Source: Musa acuminata AAA Group
Taxonomy: Eukaryota; Streptophyta; Magnoliopsida; Zingiberales; Musaceae
Direction of reading: 5' to 3'
Length of the DNA: 64,000 nucleotides
NCBI RefSeq assembly: GCF_036884655.1
Contig: NC_088335.1
Coordinates: forward strand, 40,916,501-40,980,500
Part shown: piece after piece, positions 22,025 to 34,413 of the stretch
How the letters are laid out: each line of letters starts with the position of its first letter
Position numbering within the stretch: the stretch's first letter is position 1
Made by a program: the position numbers and the translations under genes
The notes under the pieces: generated by a model
Seen by the model: only the letters and a program-made list of their open reading frames with translations
Told to the model about the DNA's origin: nothing
Databases searched by the model: none

Positions 22025-23565
22025 CTACAAAAAAGGATGATTTTTAGGTACCCATTTGACCTTGGGTGCCTCAAAAATCGATCTACATAGCTTATCATGT
22101 TGTATTGAGTCATTTGAGATTCTTTTAAGAACCCAAATCAATTTCTGTAAACTACATTTCTTAAATGGACAATGATAAGCTACATGCCCAAATTTATAAC
22201 AAAAGTTGCATTTCTTTCGGGGTGAAACATGCAAAGTAGGGCCTTTAACAAAGGTGATTGGATTTTGGTGAGAGCTACTCATAAATCTGATTCCGCCTTT
22301 TCTAGGAACATGACTCTTGTTGGCAAGGATCATGTTCAAGGATTTGCTACCAACCTCAAACTTTTCTAAGGTTTTCTTAAGTAGCAAGTTTTCCTTTTAA
22401 AGTAATTCTAGTTCATCACATTTCGTATATGAAGCTAGACTATCATTGTGCTCAACTTTTAATCTATCAAAAATTCTAATAAGAGAAGCATATTCCTTTT
22501 TTAAAGAGTTATATTTTTTACTCAAGATTCTACATTCATCAAACAATTCATGAAAAGCACTTGAAAGCTTATCGAAAGTTAAATTTATGTCTAATGAACT
22601 TGTTACCTCATCTCCAATAGCCATTAGCATATAGTGAGCAACTTGCTCGATGTTGGTTGGCTCCTTTTATTTGGAAGCACTTGAGTCGTCCCATGTAGCT
22701 TTGAGAGCCTTCTTCTTTGGTTGCCTCCTCTTTGCTTTGGGACATTCACTCTTGAAGTGTCTTAGCTTCTTGCATTCATAACATATCACTTATTCTTTCT
22801 TAGGTTAAAATTTATTTTTAGTATTATTTTTAAATTTACTTTTTTTATGAATCTTTTGAACTTTCTTATTAAGAGTGTCAAATCATCATCAAAGTCCTCA
22901 TCATTTGAGTTTTCTTTCAAGTGATCTTCTTGTGTTCTCAGTACCATATCCTTCCTATTCTTTGGAAGAGTGTCCTCAAGCTCTTCATGAGCTTTACATG
23001 TCATTTCATAGGTCATTAATGATCCAATTAGTTTCTCAAGAGGAAAATTATTTAGATCTTTGGCCTCTTAAATGATCGTGACATTAGGGTCCCAACTCTT
23101 TGGAAGGGATCTTAAAATTTTATTAACAAGCTCAAAATTCGAGAAATTTTTACCAAGTCCTTTTAAACCATTGACGACATCCATAAATTGGGTATACATG
23201 TCTCCAATGGTCTTACTCGGTTTCTTTCGAAATAACTCATAAGAATGCACTAAAAGATTAATTTTTGACTCCTTCACTCTACTGGTGCCTTCATGAGTCA
23301 CTTTGAGTGTGTACTAAATATCAAAAGTCATTTCACAAATCGATACTCGATTAAACTCGTTTTTATCTAATGCACAAAATAAGGCATTCATAGCCTTTAC
23401 GTTTAAAGTGAAAGTCTTCTTCTCCAACTCATTCCAATCGTTCATCGGAAGAGAAGACTTTTGAAAGTCATTTTCTACAATATTCCATAGTTTAAAATCT
23501 GTTAAAATTAGGAAGATCCTCATTCTAGTCTTCCAATATATGTAATCTGTCCCATTGAACATAGG
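22025..23565 (-). pseudogene. gag: S1 gag with two zinc knuckles
   Basis: SIRE-type gag: MFNGTDYIYWKTRMRIFL start (23562), the UBN2-like core (MNALFCALDKNEF, RVKESKINLLVHSYEL, IGDMYTQFMDVVNGLKGLG, NKILRSLPKSWDP), an acidic segment, a first knuckle CYECKKLRHFKSEC (about 22745-22790), a coiled middle (FDKLSSAFHELFDECRILSKK) and a second knuckle CNFCYKFGHVAYHC (about 22165-22210). It ends PFL-TAG at 22025-22027, in frame with protease. Stops at 23314, 23068, 22786, 22631 and 22397 break it. Confidence 0.85.
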
Positions 23566-23648
23566 CGGATGTGTAATTGAATATACCCCTCTTGGTTGCT
23601 AGCAAATGCCATCTCTCTTAGGTTTCAAACCAAATTAGAGTGAATCTT

Positions 23649-23660
23649 GCTCTAATACCA
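23649..23660 (-). other. S1 primer binding site
   Basis: TGGTATTAGAGC on minus, two bases from the LTR. One change from the Met-tRNA match. Confidence 0.8.
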
Positions 23661-23662
23661 AT

Positions 23663-25071
23663 TGTTAGGATCAAGAGCGGCACTAAGAGGGGGGGTGAAT
23701 TAGTACAGTGAAAAACTTTCATGATTTCAAAAGACTTGTTTCGATTAAAACTGATTTTGACGAAAATGGTTTCGATTCAATCCGTTTCGAAGAGAATTTG
23801 AATTTGAAAGCTTTCGTAAAATTAAAGCCGATCTTAGAAGATATTTAATTGAAAGCGTATGAAGGCATAGTAAAAGCATAGTAAGGAGGAGAGGTAGTTT
23901 GCTATAAAAGTAAATTACTCAAAGTAAATGCAAATCGAGTTTTAGAGTGGTTTGGTTAATGTGACCTACATCCACTTTTAGATTCCTCCTCCGATGAGGT
24001 CACCGGCATCCACTAAAGGCCTTCGTTCAATAGGTGAAGACCGAACACCTCTTTATAGCACTTTCTCCTTTTCCCGGGTTTAGGAGATAAACCTTTACAA
24101 GTCCCACTCCTCTTTCTTGGATTGTTACAAGGCTAAGAGATGAAGGAGGAGAACTCTAAATTTTACAACACTTTAAGACTTAAGAACTCAAGATTATGCC
24201 AATAGGTTTCATGTTCTTTCATGGAGAAAAGAATAGGGTTTTTATAGGCCCCAATGGCTTCAAAAATGGAGCCAAAAAGTGTCTAATCCTGGATTTTCAG
24301 GATCCTAGCGGTACCACCACTATTACTGGGTGGTACCACCACCTGACACTAGGCAGTACTACCACTCAGTTTAGGCGGTACCACCGCTTGATAGAGCTCG
24401 GAGACCAAGCTTTGGCGGTAGCACCGCCTGACAAGGGCGGTACCACCGCTGGCAGCAATAACTACCGACGGTACCACTGCCCAGATTTCCTAGGGCACTA
24501 CTTTCCAAGCGGTGCCACCATCGGCCCTAGCGGTGCCACCGCCGACCAAGAATTGAAAGGCTGAATTAGTTGCTAAATTCGGCCCAATTCAACCATGTTA
24601 AGGGCTCAATTGGCCCTTAATTAAGTTAATGAGATTACCTCTCAATCCTAACTTAATTTACACTCTAACTATGATAATTAAGACATGTTTATTGCACTTC
24701 TTGTTCCAGCGCATCAATTGCTCTTCCGGCGAGCTTCCAGCGTACTTCCGGCGAACATCCGATGAACTCTCGGCAATGCTTCGACAGACTCCCGGCAAGC
24801 TCCTGGACTTTGTGACAATCTTCTTGGTGAGTTCCGACGAGCTTCTATGGCAAGCTCCTAGACTTCTCAGTTGATTTCCGCAGAACTTCCGATGAACGTT
24901 CGGACTTCCGTCAAACTCTCGAACTCCCAATGAGATCTCGATCTTGACTTCGACACAACACCTGCTTTATGTCTTACTGCCATCGTAGTTAATCCTGCAC
25001 ACTTTTCTCAACATATAGATTAGATCAAACAAATTATAATTGACTTCATCATCAAAATATAAGATTCAATA
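23663..25071 (-). repeat. S1 5' LTR
   Basis: Read on + from TGTTAGGATCAAGAG (run of seven G) to ATTCAATA. GGCGGTACCACCGC-like units at about 24300-24545. TATA-like text near 24239 on minus. It is followed by the right GTTAT target repeat. Confidence 0.85.
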
Positions 25072-25155
25072 GTTATTTCATATTGTCTTTGAGCATCACG
25101 AGGGTCTGATAGGGATCAGACATATAGGTGATTGACAGTAGGTCAAGTGGGAGAT
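25072..25155 (+). pseudogene. pol: C1 pol tail and polypurine tract
   Basis: After the second GTTAT, LFEHHEGLIGIRHIGD gives the usual C-terminal end of this copia pol. AAGTGGGAGAT (about 25145-25155) directly precedes the LTR and is the polypurine tract. Confidence 0.75.
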
Positions 25156-26764
25156 TACTAGTCATAGGTGTTCTACAAGCAAATCACGTAAGTGATGGCA
25201 CGTGTGACTTGACACACAGTCTTTTTACTTATTATTATTATTTGGTATTTTATCACTTTATATTGCTTGTTGCTTGAATATATTGTGATGTCTATGGATC
25301 TATGCAATGAGAATCAGATCGTGATGAGATCATAATAATGAGACTGATTCACCTTTAAACACAGATCCTAAATAATCCCAGTCATAGGTTACTCGAGAGT
25401 GACATCGAAATAACCAAACAAACTAGTGTGCTGTATACCCGTCCATATGATGGATGCAATTGGTCTCATAGTTGCTCCTATGGGGACACTAAGGATACAG
25501 TACAGGTGCTCATTGGAGAATGAGTTCACTGATTGATCCGCTTATAGAATACTGGATGGTTGATGATGTCTTATTGTTAGATAACAATTCTATAGTCCTA
25601 GTGGTGTGTCTAGTCCTTAGACATAAGACACCAAGGATGTCCTATATGAGTACTTTATTCTTTGATACTGGACTTGTAGCTCTAGAGATTCCAAATCTAG
25701 CATAATCGAACATTGGTAGTGGTAGCCAACCTTGCGAGGACTATTGAGTGTCGATAGATGATCATCTGCTCTTAGTGTTATGAGAGGAAAATCCTACGTA
25801 TTTTTGCTCAGACAAATCCCTGACCAGGGTCATTCGGGTTGAGAGAGAATGAGTTCTCTAAGAGAATTTGATTATAGTGAGACTTAAGTAGAAACTGTAT
25901 GGGTCTGATAATACCATGCCTGGTATACAGTCTCTAGGATATTAGATAGACGAGAGACTATAGGTATATGATAACTAAGGACATATAGGTCTAATAAATT
26001 AGATTCCCTTGTATCATTTGGGGACTGTGGCGTAGTGGCTTAGTACGTTTGTAGTCGATGAGTCAAGCGAATTATTATGGAGATAATAATTCATTGAGCC
26101 AGAAGGAGTTCTGATATGTATGACTCATGATCAGCTCGATATTGAGCCTAGAGGGTCACATATATATGGTAGGCTTTGTATTGAGTAGAGGTTCATATAT
26201 AAGAAAGCCGTCGGAGCCCCTATCTTATTGAATATCCAATAAGCCCCTGAATTGTTGGATCCTATGGATGAAATCCAATCAGAGCTAATAAGAGATTATT
26301 GGATAGAGATCCACTAATCTAAGAGGCTTGGGTAGTTGGATGAAGATCTAATACCTAATAGGGCAGGATCCATTAGGGTTATGTTAACAAAGGACCTCTA
26401 TAAATAGGAAGGAACTAATGGTTCATAGACTAGAACGTCTTTGGGTTGTCATCTCCTATTCTCCTCCCCTTCTCCTCAGATAGCAGGCCTGGAGATTTAA
26501 GGAGCATCATTGTAGCCCTACTATATGGATCACCATTAGAGAGGAGGACGCTTGACCTCCTTCACCCTCTCCTAGAGATCTATAAGGATTTAGGGATATA
26601 TGATCTCCCTAGGTAACACAATCTATCTTATACGTAACTTTTAAGTTTTACGGATTTTACGCACTGATCTTCTCACAATAACAAACACATCAATGGAAAA
26701 TTTGAGAATTGTGTTTTATGTTCTTTCGCTATGCATGTAATGTCGCTCCCTAGATTTCCCTACA
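25156..26764 (+). repeat. C1 3' LTR (about 1.6 kb)
   Basis: Starts TACTAGTCATAGG (TGCTAG in the C2 and C4 copies) and ends TTTCCCTACA. It contains CTATAAATAGG near 26398-26408, the likely TATA region, about 365 bp before its end. Short open frames within it are not genes. Confidence 0.8.
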
Positions 26765-29303
26765 AGAACAAGCAAGCTTGGAAGAATGCGTAGCACACAA
26801 AGGTTGTGATGGATGAATTCAAGCTATGGCTCGATATTGGCAACCATACTTGATGGTGCTCAAGGCAAGCAAGGCGCTTGGTAATGGATGAGACCATACA
26901 AGGTGGAATGAGTTATTCAATGATCGAAAGAGTTATGCAAAGCTCACAGAGGTGAGGGGAATTGCTAACTCAAAGAATTTGGTACTCATGCAAGGGGTTG
27001 TATGCGGACGATAGAATATTCGTGGCTATCCCAAGGCAACCGAAACTTCATGCCATGGAGCATTGAAACTTTATCTTCGACATGAGAATGATACATCCAT
27101 AAGAGGTTGAAGTGTGTAGTGAGTTTAGCATATTGTTAGGCCTTGAGGGGTGCAATGGGAGCTATATTGACGTAGAGTCACAATCTAGCAAGTGCGATTG
27201 TGGGGGCAGAACAATGCATAGTTTATTCAGCAAGGCTGAGTAGCCTAAGGGAATGGTAGTCTCCAAAACTTTCAGAGAGAAGGATGCAAAGTGAGAAATT
27301 TCTCCAACGGGACAGATACCTTGGAGAGATAAGTCTCGATTCTCTAGTGGAAGAATCATGTACAATAGATCACATATATTGAGAAGGAGTACCTCAAAAT
27401 AACAACTCTACAAAGCTCAATGGATTGAGTGAGCAGCAAAGAGTCATCATCTGATCTCGCTTGAGATAATGCATTAGGGGATACATTACGAGATCAAGTG
27501 GGGAAGCGACTCAAGGTAACACAAATAAAGACACACTTGAAGCTGATATAGAGATTGGACTCAATGAAGGGCTGACCCGTGGAATGGTGGGTGCGAGGGC
27601 CACCATCAACTCAATGCAAATCGAGGAGCAAAGTAACTTGGGTATAACTTGGTAAAAGACCAGGCTATATGAAGGGAGTTGGTATAGAAGATGAAATATG
27701 GAGTGGAGGCACAAAGCTTTCCTTGGACTGAGGTCCAAGATATGAACTCTTTCAAAGGCAAGAGAGGGTTCATGTCGTTCCATAGTGTCTCATTTTGATG
27801 GAGCGGACTCATCCTACATGGTGCTAAAGATAAAGGGAGCTTTGAGGCACATGTACCTTATCTAAAAAAAGCATTTGATGGAGGAACTAAGGTGACTCAA
27901 CTTGCAGAGGCAAAGTTACATTCAGAAGGCCTTAGCACAGGGCAAGAGGATATGGAAGTGGGTACTCTTGATGAATATGTCACAGTGCTACCATTCAAGT
28001 TGCCATGAAGAAAGTGGTGCATAGCGAAGATTGTGTTGGTGTGGGCAGAGGCCCAAAATTCAGACAATAGTCCACCAATTTCAATGAAGTTGGTGGACTT
28101 TGGGAGCTACTAGGCAATGGACTATCCTAGAGTTGTACTTTGTCTAAGTGTGACCTAGGAGTAGGTGGACGAAAGTTAATTACTAGTGCAGCGAACACAA
28201 TTAAAGGTGGAAGAGGCCTTGCGATGTATTAGTAAAGGCCACACATAGAGGGATCTCAATCTGAGTTCATCATATAATGATCAAAATACAATGGAGATGT
28301 CACCAGGAGGTGACATGGTGTAGCGGATCATGGTAGAATAGTTCACGATAATGTGATACATACGAAACTAGTCCTACAAGAGACTAGATCATATAGAGAT
28401 ATGATTGGGAGCTATTGGGAGCTCCACTTCGGTGAACAACACGGCGACAAGAAAAGCTATGGATTCAAGGGGTAAATGTCATGGTATTGCAGAGGCAAGT
28501 CTTTCATATGTGTATCAAACTTTGTATCGGATAAAAGCCTTAGTCATCAACATATGGGTCCATGTACCACCGAGGGAGTATACCGAATACAAGTACCAGT
28601 GAGTCCCATGGGAGGGACTTGATCATGCAGAGGTATGATCAGAGTGACTAGAGAGTTGGATAGTGGAGTCCATGCATGAGAGTTGTAGTCTGTGTTTACA
28701 TCGACTAAGGGGAACTATTCAGAGAACACAAAGGTGTTGAAGGGGTCAAAAGGGACGAGGAAGTGACGATGAGTGCAGAGGGACTTAACTACCCAAAAAA
28801 AACTAAGCATATGTTAGAATTGAGGTGGACTCGAAGGAGTGCCATAGTGCTACAAAGGTAGATCTACCAATCACAAAGAAAGGGACACAAATGCAAGGTG
28901 ATGGATAGTTACACCATGGGCATAGCAGTACCATGGTATCATAGAGGCAGGACTTCCATAAAGTCATCGATCCCTTGTTCTCATGGAGGGAGAACGCTTG
29001 GTCGTGAAAGGGGCCGAGGAGTTAGAAAACACAGAGATAAACTCCAAGTACGAAGACAAGGTTAAAGTGTAGAGGCCAGCGAACTTCATAAGACTGGTGT
29101 TAATAAGCTGCTCATCAAGATAGCCAAAAGTGAAGAATTTCAGGTTGATGCAAGAGTGCTCGACCAAGGAATGAAGTAGGCAGTATATAGTAATATACCT
29201 TTGCAACTCAGAAGAGTAGGAGGCAAGGATGATGGAGAAGATGGTACAATCCCAGTGATGACCAAAACTATTAGAGACTTGCTCCAAGTTGGGGTGAAAA
29301 CTT
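26765..29303. repeat. Unclassified DNA, probably an old retroelement interior
   Basis: About 2.5 kb between the C1 3' LTR and the S2 LTR fragment. No frame exceeds about 107 codons, and I found no gag, protease, RT, integrase or transposase motif on either strand. Base composition is even and purine-rich on +, with no tandem repeats. Frames at 27511-27783 and 28964-29287 on minus show no recognisable domain. It could be the interior of a large non-autonomous LTR element or plain host DNA. Confidence 0.4.
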
Positions 29304-29896
29304 TGTTAGGATCAAGTTGGCACTAAGAGGGGTGAATTTGTGCTAATGAAAATATTACGTCGAATCAAAATTTTCATTTCAATTTAAACCGTTATTGAAA
29401 ATGCAATAATCGTAAAGAAGGTGTGAAGAGGAGTAAGCAGCCAAGTTAATAAAAAAAAGCAGAATAGGAATGATAAATTAGAGATCACACTGGGTTTATA
29501 GTGGTTCGGTCATCGTGACCTACATCCACTCCCAATTCCTCCTTATTGAGGCTACTGGCATCCACTAACGATTTTTCTTCAATAGGCGAAGACCAACCAC
29601 CTTCGTACAATACTTTTTCCTTTTTTGGGTTTAGGAGATAACCCTTACAAACCTCACACCTCTCTTAGAATGATCACAAATCTAAAGAAAGAAGAGGGGG
29701 ATATTTAGCACTTTTATAATATTTTCACACCCCAACACTACAAGATTTTTATTTACATTTTGTTACCCTTTCATGTAGGAAAGAGTGGGATATTTATAGG
29801 CCCCAATGGCTTAAAAAATGGAGCCAAAAAGTGTTTCATCTTGGGTTTTCGGGATACTAGCGATACCATCGTCACTATTAGGCAGTCTAGTGGTAC
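29304..29896 (-). repeat. S2: SIRE-type LTR fragment
   Basis: Starts (on +) TGTTAGGATCAAGTTGGC and follows the S LTR through the TATA region (about 29788) to the first GGTACTAC units, then stops at the S3 LTR. The remainder of this LTR is not found further right. Confidence 0.75.
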
Positions 29897-31190
29897 TACT
29901 AGGATCGAGTCAACACTAAGGGGGGGGGGGGAATTAGTGCTTACTATAAAAATCACGTCGATTCTAAAAATCTTCGTTTTGATAAAAACCAATTTTACAA
30001 AGATGAGTTTAACTTGAAAGCTCGTTCATAAGTGTAGTGAAAATAGTAAGCAAGTAAGGCAGTTTGTAGTAAAGGTAAATCGCAAGAATAGAAATGCAAA
30101 CTAAGTTTTATTGTGGTTGGGTCATCGTGACCTATCCACTCTCGATTCCTCTTCACTCAAGGCCACCAGCTTCCACTATCGATCTTCTTTCAATGGGCGA
30201 AGATCAACTACCCTTACAACTCGATTCTCCTTTTGACAGATTCTGGAGTGAACATTTACACCCCCACTACCTCCTCTCTTAAACTTCACTAACACTTAGA
30301 GCTTGAGAGGAGTTCTCGTAAAATTACAATAGCATTTTTCTTTCTTTTTACTCTTAGTTTTTGTGTTTTCTAAGCAGAGATGAGAGGAGTATTTATAGGC
30401 TCCAAATGGATCCAAACTTGGAACCTAAAAGTGTCTCATTCTTAGTTTTCGGGGTACTAACGGTACCATCGCCTATTCTAAACGGTACCATTGCCTACAG
30501 TACTACACTGGGTGGTACCACCACCTAGTTTGGCGGTACCACTGCCTGACATAATTTGGGAGACTATGTCTGGGCAGTACCACTACTCAATCTAGTTGTA
30601 CTACTGCCTGATATAGTCTTAGAGATTATCTCGGAAATTGAGCCACTAACAATGCCATCGTCTAGACCGACGGTGCCACCACTGGACCTAACTTTTTGGT
30701 TACTAAATGGGCCTTTCTCTTAGCCCAAAATAGCCTCACTTTGTGCCTAGTTGGCCCCTAATTTAGTTAGCTTAATTACATTCTAATCCATCCCAATTAC
30801 AACTGAAACTACTTCGATCTAGACATTTATTACAAAGCATTAATCACATGTTGTCTAGCATATCATTGATTCATCGGCACTTTGTCCAATCCCTCTTTTG
30901 CGGCCTTTTGCCCAATCACCATGTTGATCTCTACAACTCCGATCTCCTTAGTGTAATATTCGATCTTCTAGGTACGATGCTCGAACTCATGGCACGAAGC
31001 TTTCTACTGACATGGCGACCGATCCTTTGGCTCAATGTCCAATCTTCTGACATGTTCCACTCCGGCCCAATATTGATTCTTCCTGCTTTAATTGTCTTTT
31101 CTGATCGAAGCTAGTCTTGCGTCACTCAAAAACGCAGATTAGATCATAACATTATCAATTGGTTTCATCATCAAAATCCAAGATTCAACA
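29897..31190 (-). repeat. S3 3' LTR (1294 bp)
   Basis: On + starts TACTAGGATCGAGTC with a run of twelve G and ends ATTCAACA. TATA-like text near 30391 on minus, with GGTACC-centred units at about 30460-30690. Confidence 0.8.
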
Positions 31191-33385
31191 ATCTCCCCAT
31201 TTTTTATGATGACAACCAATTGATGACAAAGTTAACCTTAACTCCCCCTTACAATATGTCATATTAATAGAACCTTTAAATTCAAAAAATCATGTAATAT
31301 TTTAAAATATAAAAATATATCATACCACACATCATCATTACTTCTTCCCCTTTGTCATCAATAAAAAGGAGAAGTGCATCTAGCAAGTTTTTAAGATATG
31401 CAAGTTTTGCAACATACAAGCTAGCAACAATTTTGAGTTATGCAAGTTTATAAATTTACTTTTTTTTTTTGGATATGCAAGTTTGCTAAGTTTTGCTTCT
31501 TAATATAGGCAAGATAGTACTTTTGCTTCTTTTGAGATTGCAAGCTAGCAATTCTTGGTGATATTTAAGATAGCAAGTTCTTTCTTCTCTTTTGAGAAGT
31601 ACAAGCTAGTAATTTTGCTTCCTAGTAAGTTTTTCTCTATGAAATATGTAAGCTAACAATTATTCTTCTCCTTTGTCATTGTTAAAAAAAAGAAGAATAC
31701 AATATTATAATTATTTTTCCTTTACATTAATTTCAAAATCATGACAAAGATAAAGTATCAATCTTATTTCAATATAGCATATTAAAATAAGGTATTATTT
31801 CAGAAAATGATAGTTGTTGACTTTCATATCATTTCATAAAAAATCATAAGTATTGCATGCTTCATTCCAAATCATAAATATTTCAATCATGATGGTATCA
31901 AAATGTCAAATTACATTACATCCTACCATGCATGATCATAACTTCTCAACATAATATCATGAGTATTTTATGCATAAATTTATATCATCACATAAAGAAT
32001 ATAAAGAAAAATTAATTGGGTGATGAGATATATATTTCATGAATACAAGGGAGTCATGAACCAAATTTCAAATTATGAATATCAAAAAATCAAGAGAAAA
32101 ATTATGAACCAAATTTTAAATTTTAAATTATGAACCAAATTTCAAATTGATGAATCAAATAGTGAAAAGAAGAATCATAGTAAATGATCTTGATTCATAA
32201 AAATCTCATGTTATAATTCTAAGAATTCACAAGAAAAATCATGATTCATTTAAATAATTCTCCTATATAGTAAATAGCAAAAAGAACCATGGGAGTTCAA
32301 AAATAAGATCTTGATTCATAGAAAGATCTCAAGTATCAAATATCGAGAAATCAAGATCATGATTTGGATAAAAAAATAAATCTCAATCCATAAAATTTTC
32401 TTGTAAGAAATGCCAAGTCATCATCATTATCACTTTGGGCATGATATCAAATCAATAAATTTATAAATCAACATTACTTGGGTATGCATGATATAAAAAC
32501 ATGGTTTCAAGTCTTCAACATATAACATGTACAATTTCAAACCATTACAAACCATTATCAAGGTCATAGTTTGTTTCCATAAGTCTCTTCTTTAGTAAAT
32601 GGTAAGAAGGAATAATCAAAGATAGAAAATATTTTGATTCTCATAAAATATAGCTCAAGTAGAGAAATCAAAAGAAAGTTCCTAATTCGGTTGGAAAATT
32701 TTCATTCTAATTTAATTTGTCAACTCCAAACTTATCATCAAAATCATTTTTTTTATTTAAGAGATAACATAAAATAGATTCATCACTAAGAATTCATTAT
32801 TGAAAAATTGAAAAGCTTTAGAGATATTTTCAAGAAACATGCATTCTCTAATTTTTGTTTCAATTTAAGTGATTTGATTTCATATAAGCATGTCCTTTTT
32901 TTCTAAGCCAAAATCATGCATTATCATTTAAACTCGAAAAGCAAGATTTATCACAAAAGTCATCAAGATCAAAAGTGTAACGCATAATTCCAAAGCATAA
33001 AATTACAAATCATCATTACTTCAAATCCTCATGCATATTTAAATCATTAAGTATGGTATCAAAATTTTTAACATTTTCATTACGGCTTACATCATTATGC
33101 ATCATTAAGCATGATTTCATTGAACATAAGACATTTTCAATCAAAATCATTTTGTTTATTGTAGCAATACAATTTTTTTTTTTAAGTGAATCTAACTTTT
33201 TATACTTAGTGCTAGAAGTTAACATGCAATTGTCATGCTCAAATTTTAATTATTATTATTTCAAAATCACTAGAAAGAGAAGCATGATATTTTTTTATAA
33301 TTTTTTATTTTTTACAAACTAATTAAAAAATAACTCATGAAAAGCATCAAGTAATTTCAAAATAAGGTCAAAAATATTTGTTTGA
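31191..33385 (-). other. S3 AT-rich interior without genes
   Basis: Begins with the polypurine tract (ATCTCCCCATTTTTTATGAT on +). Further motifs of that sort are at about 31346-31362 and 31664-31676. The rest is very AT-rich with recurring phrases (GCAAGTTT, AAATCATGATTC). About 33000-33300 may be eroded gag C-terminus. I see no gene. Confidence 0.65.
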
Positions 33386-34330
33386 GTTGTTTACTTCATT
33401 GTCAAGAGTCATCAAAGCGAAGTTCGTCACTTCGTCTTCATCAGTTTGCTCCTATTCTTGGATGCGCTTAATTCGTTCTTAAGTGCTTCCTTCTTCTTTG
33501 ACAACTTCTTCTTCAGTTTTATATACTCATCTTTAGAGTGCCTCAGTTTCTTGCATTCATAGTAAGTAGTTGTGTTCTTTTTAAGTTTGTTTTTATTCTT
33601 TGATTATTGTTTCATGAACTTTTTAATATTTATTATTAAGAGTTCAAAGTCATCATCGTTTGAGATTTTGCTCGAGTGGTCATCTTGAATTTTAAGTGTC
33701 AAATCCTTCCTGTTCTTTGGAAGGTAGTTCTCATGTTCATTTTGTGTCATACAACTCATTTCATAGGTCATTAAAGATCCAATAATTTCTTCAAGTGGAA
33801 ACTTGTTTATGTCTTTTACCTCTTGTATTGTAGTTACTTTCGAATCCTAATTTTTAGAAAGAGATCATAAAACTTTATTAACAAGTTCAAGATTCGAAAA
33901 ATATTTGCCAAGAGCTTTTAAACCATTGATAACATCCGTAAAACGGGTGTACTGTCTCCAATGGTTTCGCTTGGTTTCATATGAAACAATTCAAAATCAT
34001 ATATCAAAAGATTAATCTTCGAATCTTTAACTCTACTAGTGCTTTCATGTGTGATCTTAAGAGTGTGCCAAATCTCATAAGCTATTTTGCAAATAGAAAC
34101 TCAATTAAATTTATTTTTATCCAAAGCACAAAATAAATCATTCATAGCTTTGACATTCAAAAAGAAAATCTTCTTCTCTAAATCATTCTAATCGTTCATT
34201 GGAAGAGAAGACTTTTGAAATATATTTTCAACGACATTCCATAAATTGAGGATCAATAAAAGCAAGAAAACTCTCAGTTGAGTTTTCCAATAAGTGTAGT
34301 TCGTCCTATTGAACATAGGAGGATGAATGA
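33386..34330 (-). pseudogene. gag: S3 gag remnant
   Basis: From about 34322 the minus strand reads MFNRTNYTYWKTQLRVFL, then MNDLFCALDKN, HESTSRVKDSKINLLIY, LVNKVL and a lysine-rich tail near 33560-33620. This is the same order as S1 and S4 gag, with many stops and frame shifts (for example near 33850 and 34110). Confidence 0.7.
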
Positions 34331-34399
34331 TAGAGTGACCCTGTTGAAATCTAATAAAAGTCATTTATCTTAGTTGTTAAACTAAATGAGAAAAACTTG

Positions 34400-34411
34400 G
34401 CTCTAATACCA
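34400..34411 (-). other. S3 primer binding site
   Basis: TGGTATTAGAGC on minus, two bases from the LTR, identical to the S1 site. Confidence 0.75.
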
Positions 34412-34413
34412 AT

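Larger units (their letters stand above)
7581..25071 (-). mobile_element. S1: SIRE/Maximus-type copia element, split by G1
   Basis: 5' LTR (23663-25071), primer site, gag, protease, integrase, RT and RNase H read on minus. RNase H is interrupted by G1 (10369-19286), then come the RNase H end, about 1.1 kb of non-coding DNA with polypurine-like motifs, and the 3' LTR (7581-8937). It is flanked by GTTAT on both sides. The gag with two zinc knuckles, the long 3' non-coding part and the A5G5-type polypurine tract are Sirevirus traits. There is no envelope-like frame after pol. Confidence 0.85.
1854..26764 (+). mobile_element. C1: Ty1/copia element (Tork/Angela-like), split by S1
   Basis: The end of the 5' LTR (to 1953) is followed by a tRNA-Met-like primer site, a long leader, a decayed gag-protease-integrase-RT-RNase H set in copia order (3723-7580), the S1 insertion (7581-25071), the last codons of pol with a polypurine tract (25072-25155), and the 3' LTR (25156-26764). 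The domain order with integrase before RT makes it Ty1/copia. The exact lineage is uncertain. Many stops and frameshifts show it is old, and S1 is inserted in it with the target repeat GTTAT at 7576-7580 and 25072-25076. Confidence 0.85.

Noticed and set aside
28964..29287. 107-codon frame on minus in the unclassified region
   Set aside because: No domain, no start context and no neighbour to support it. Length is within chance for 2.5 kb.
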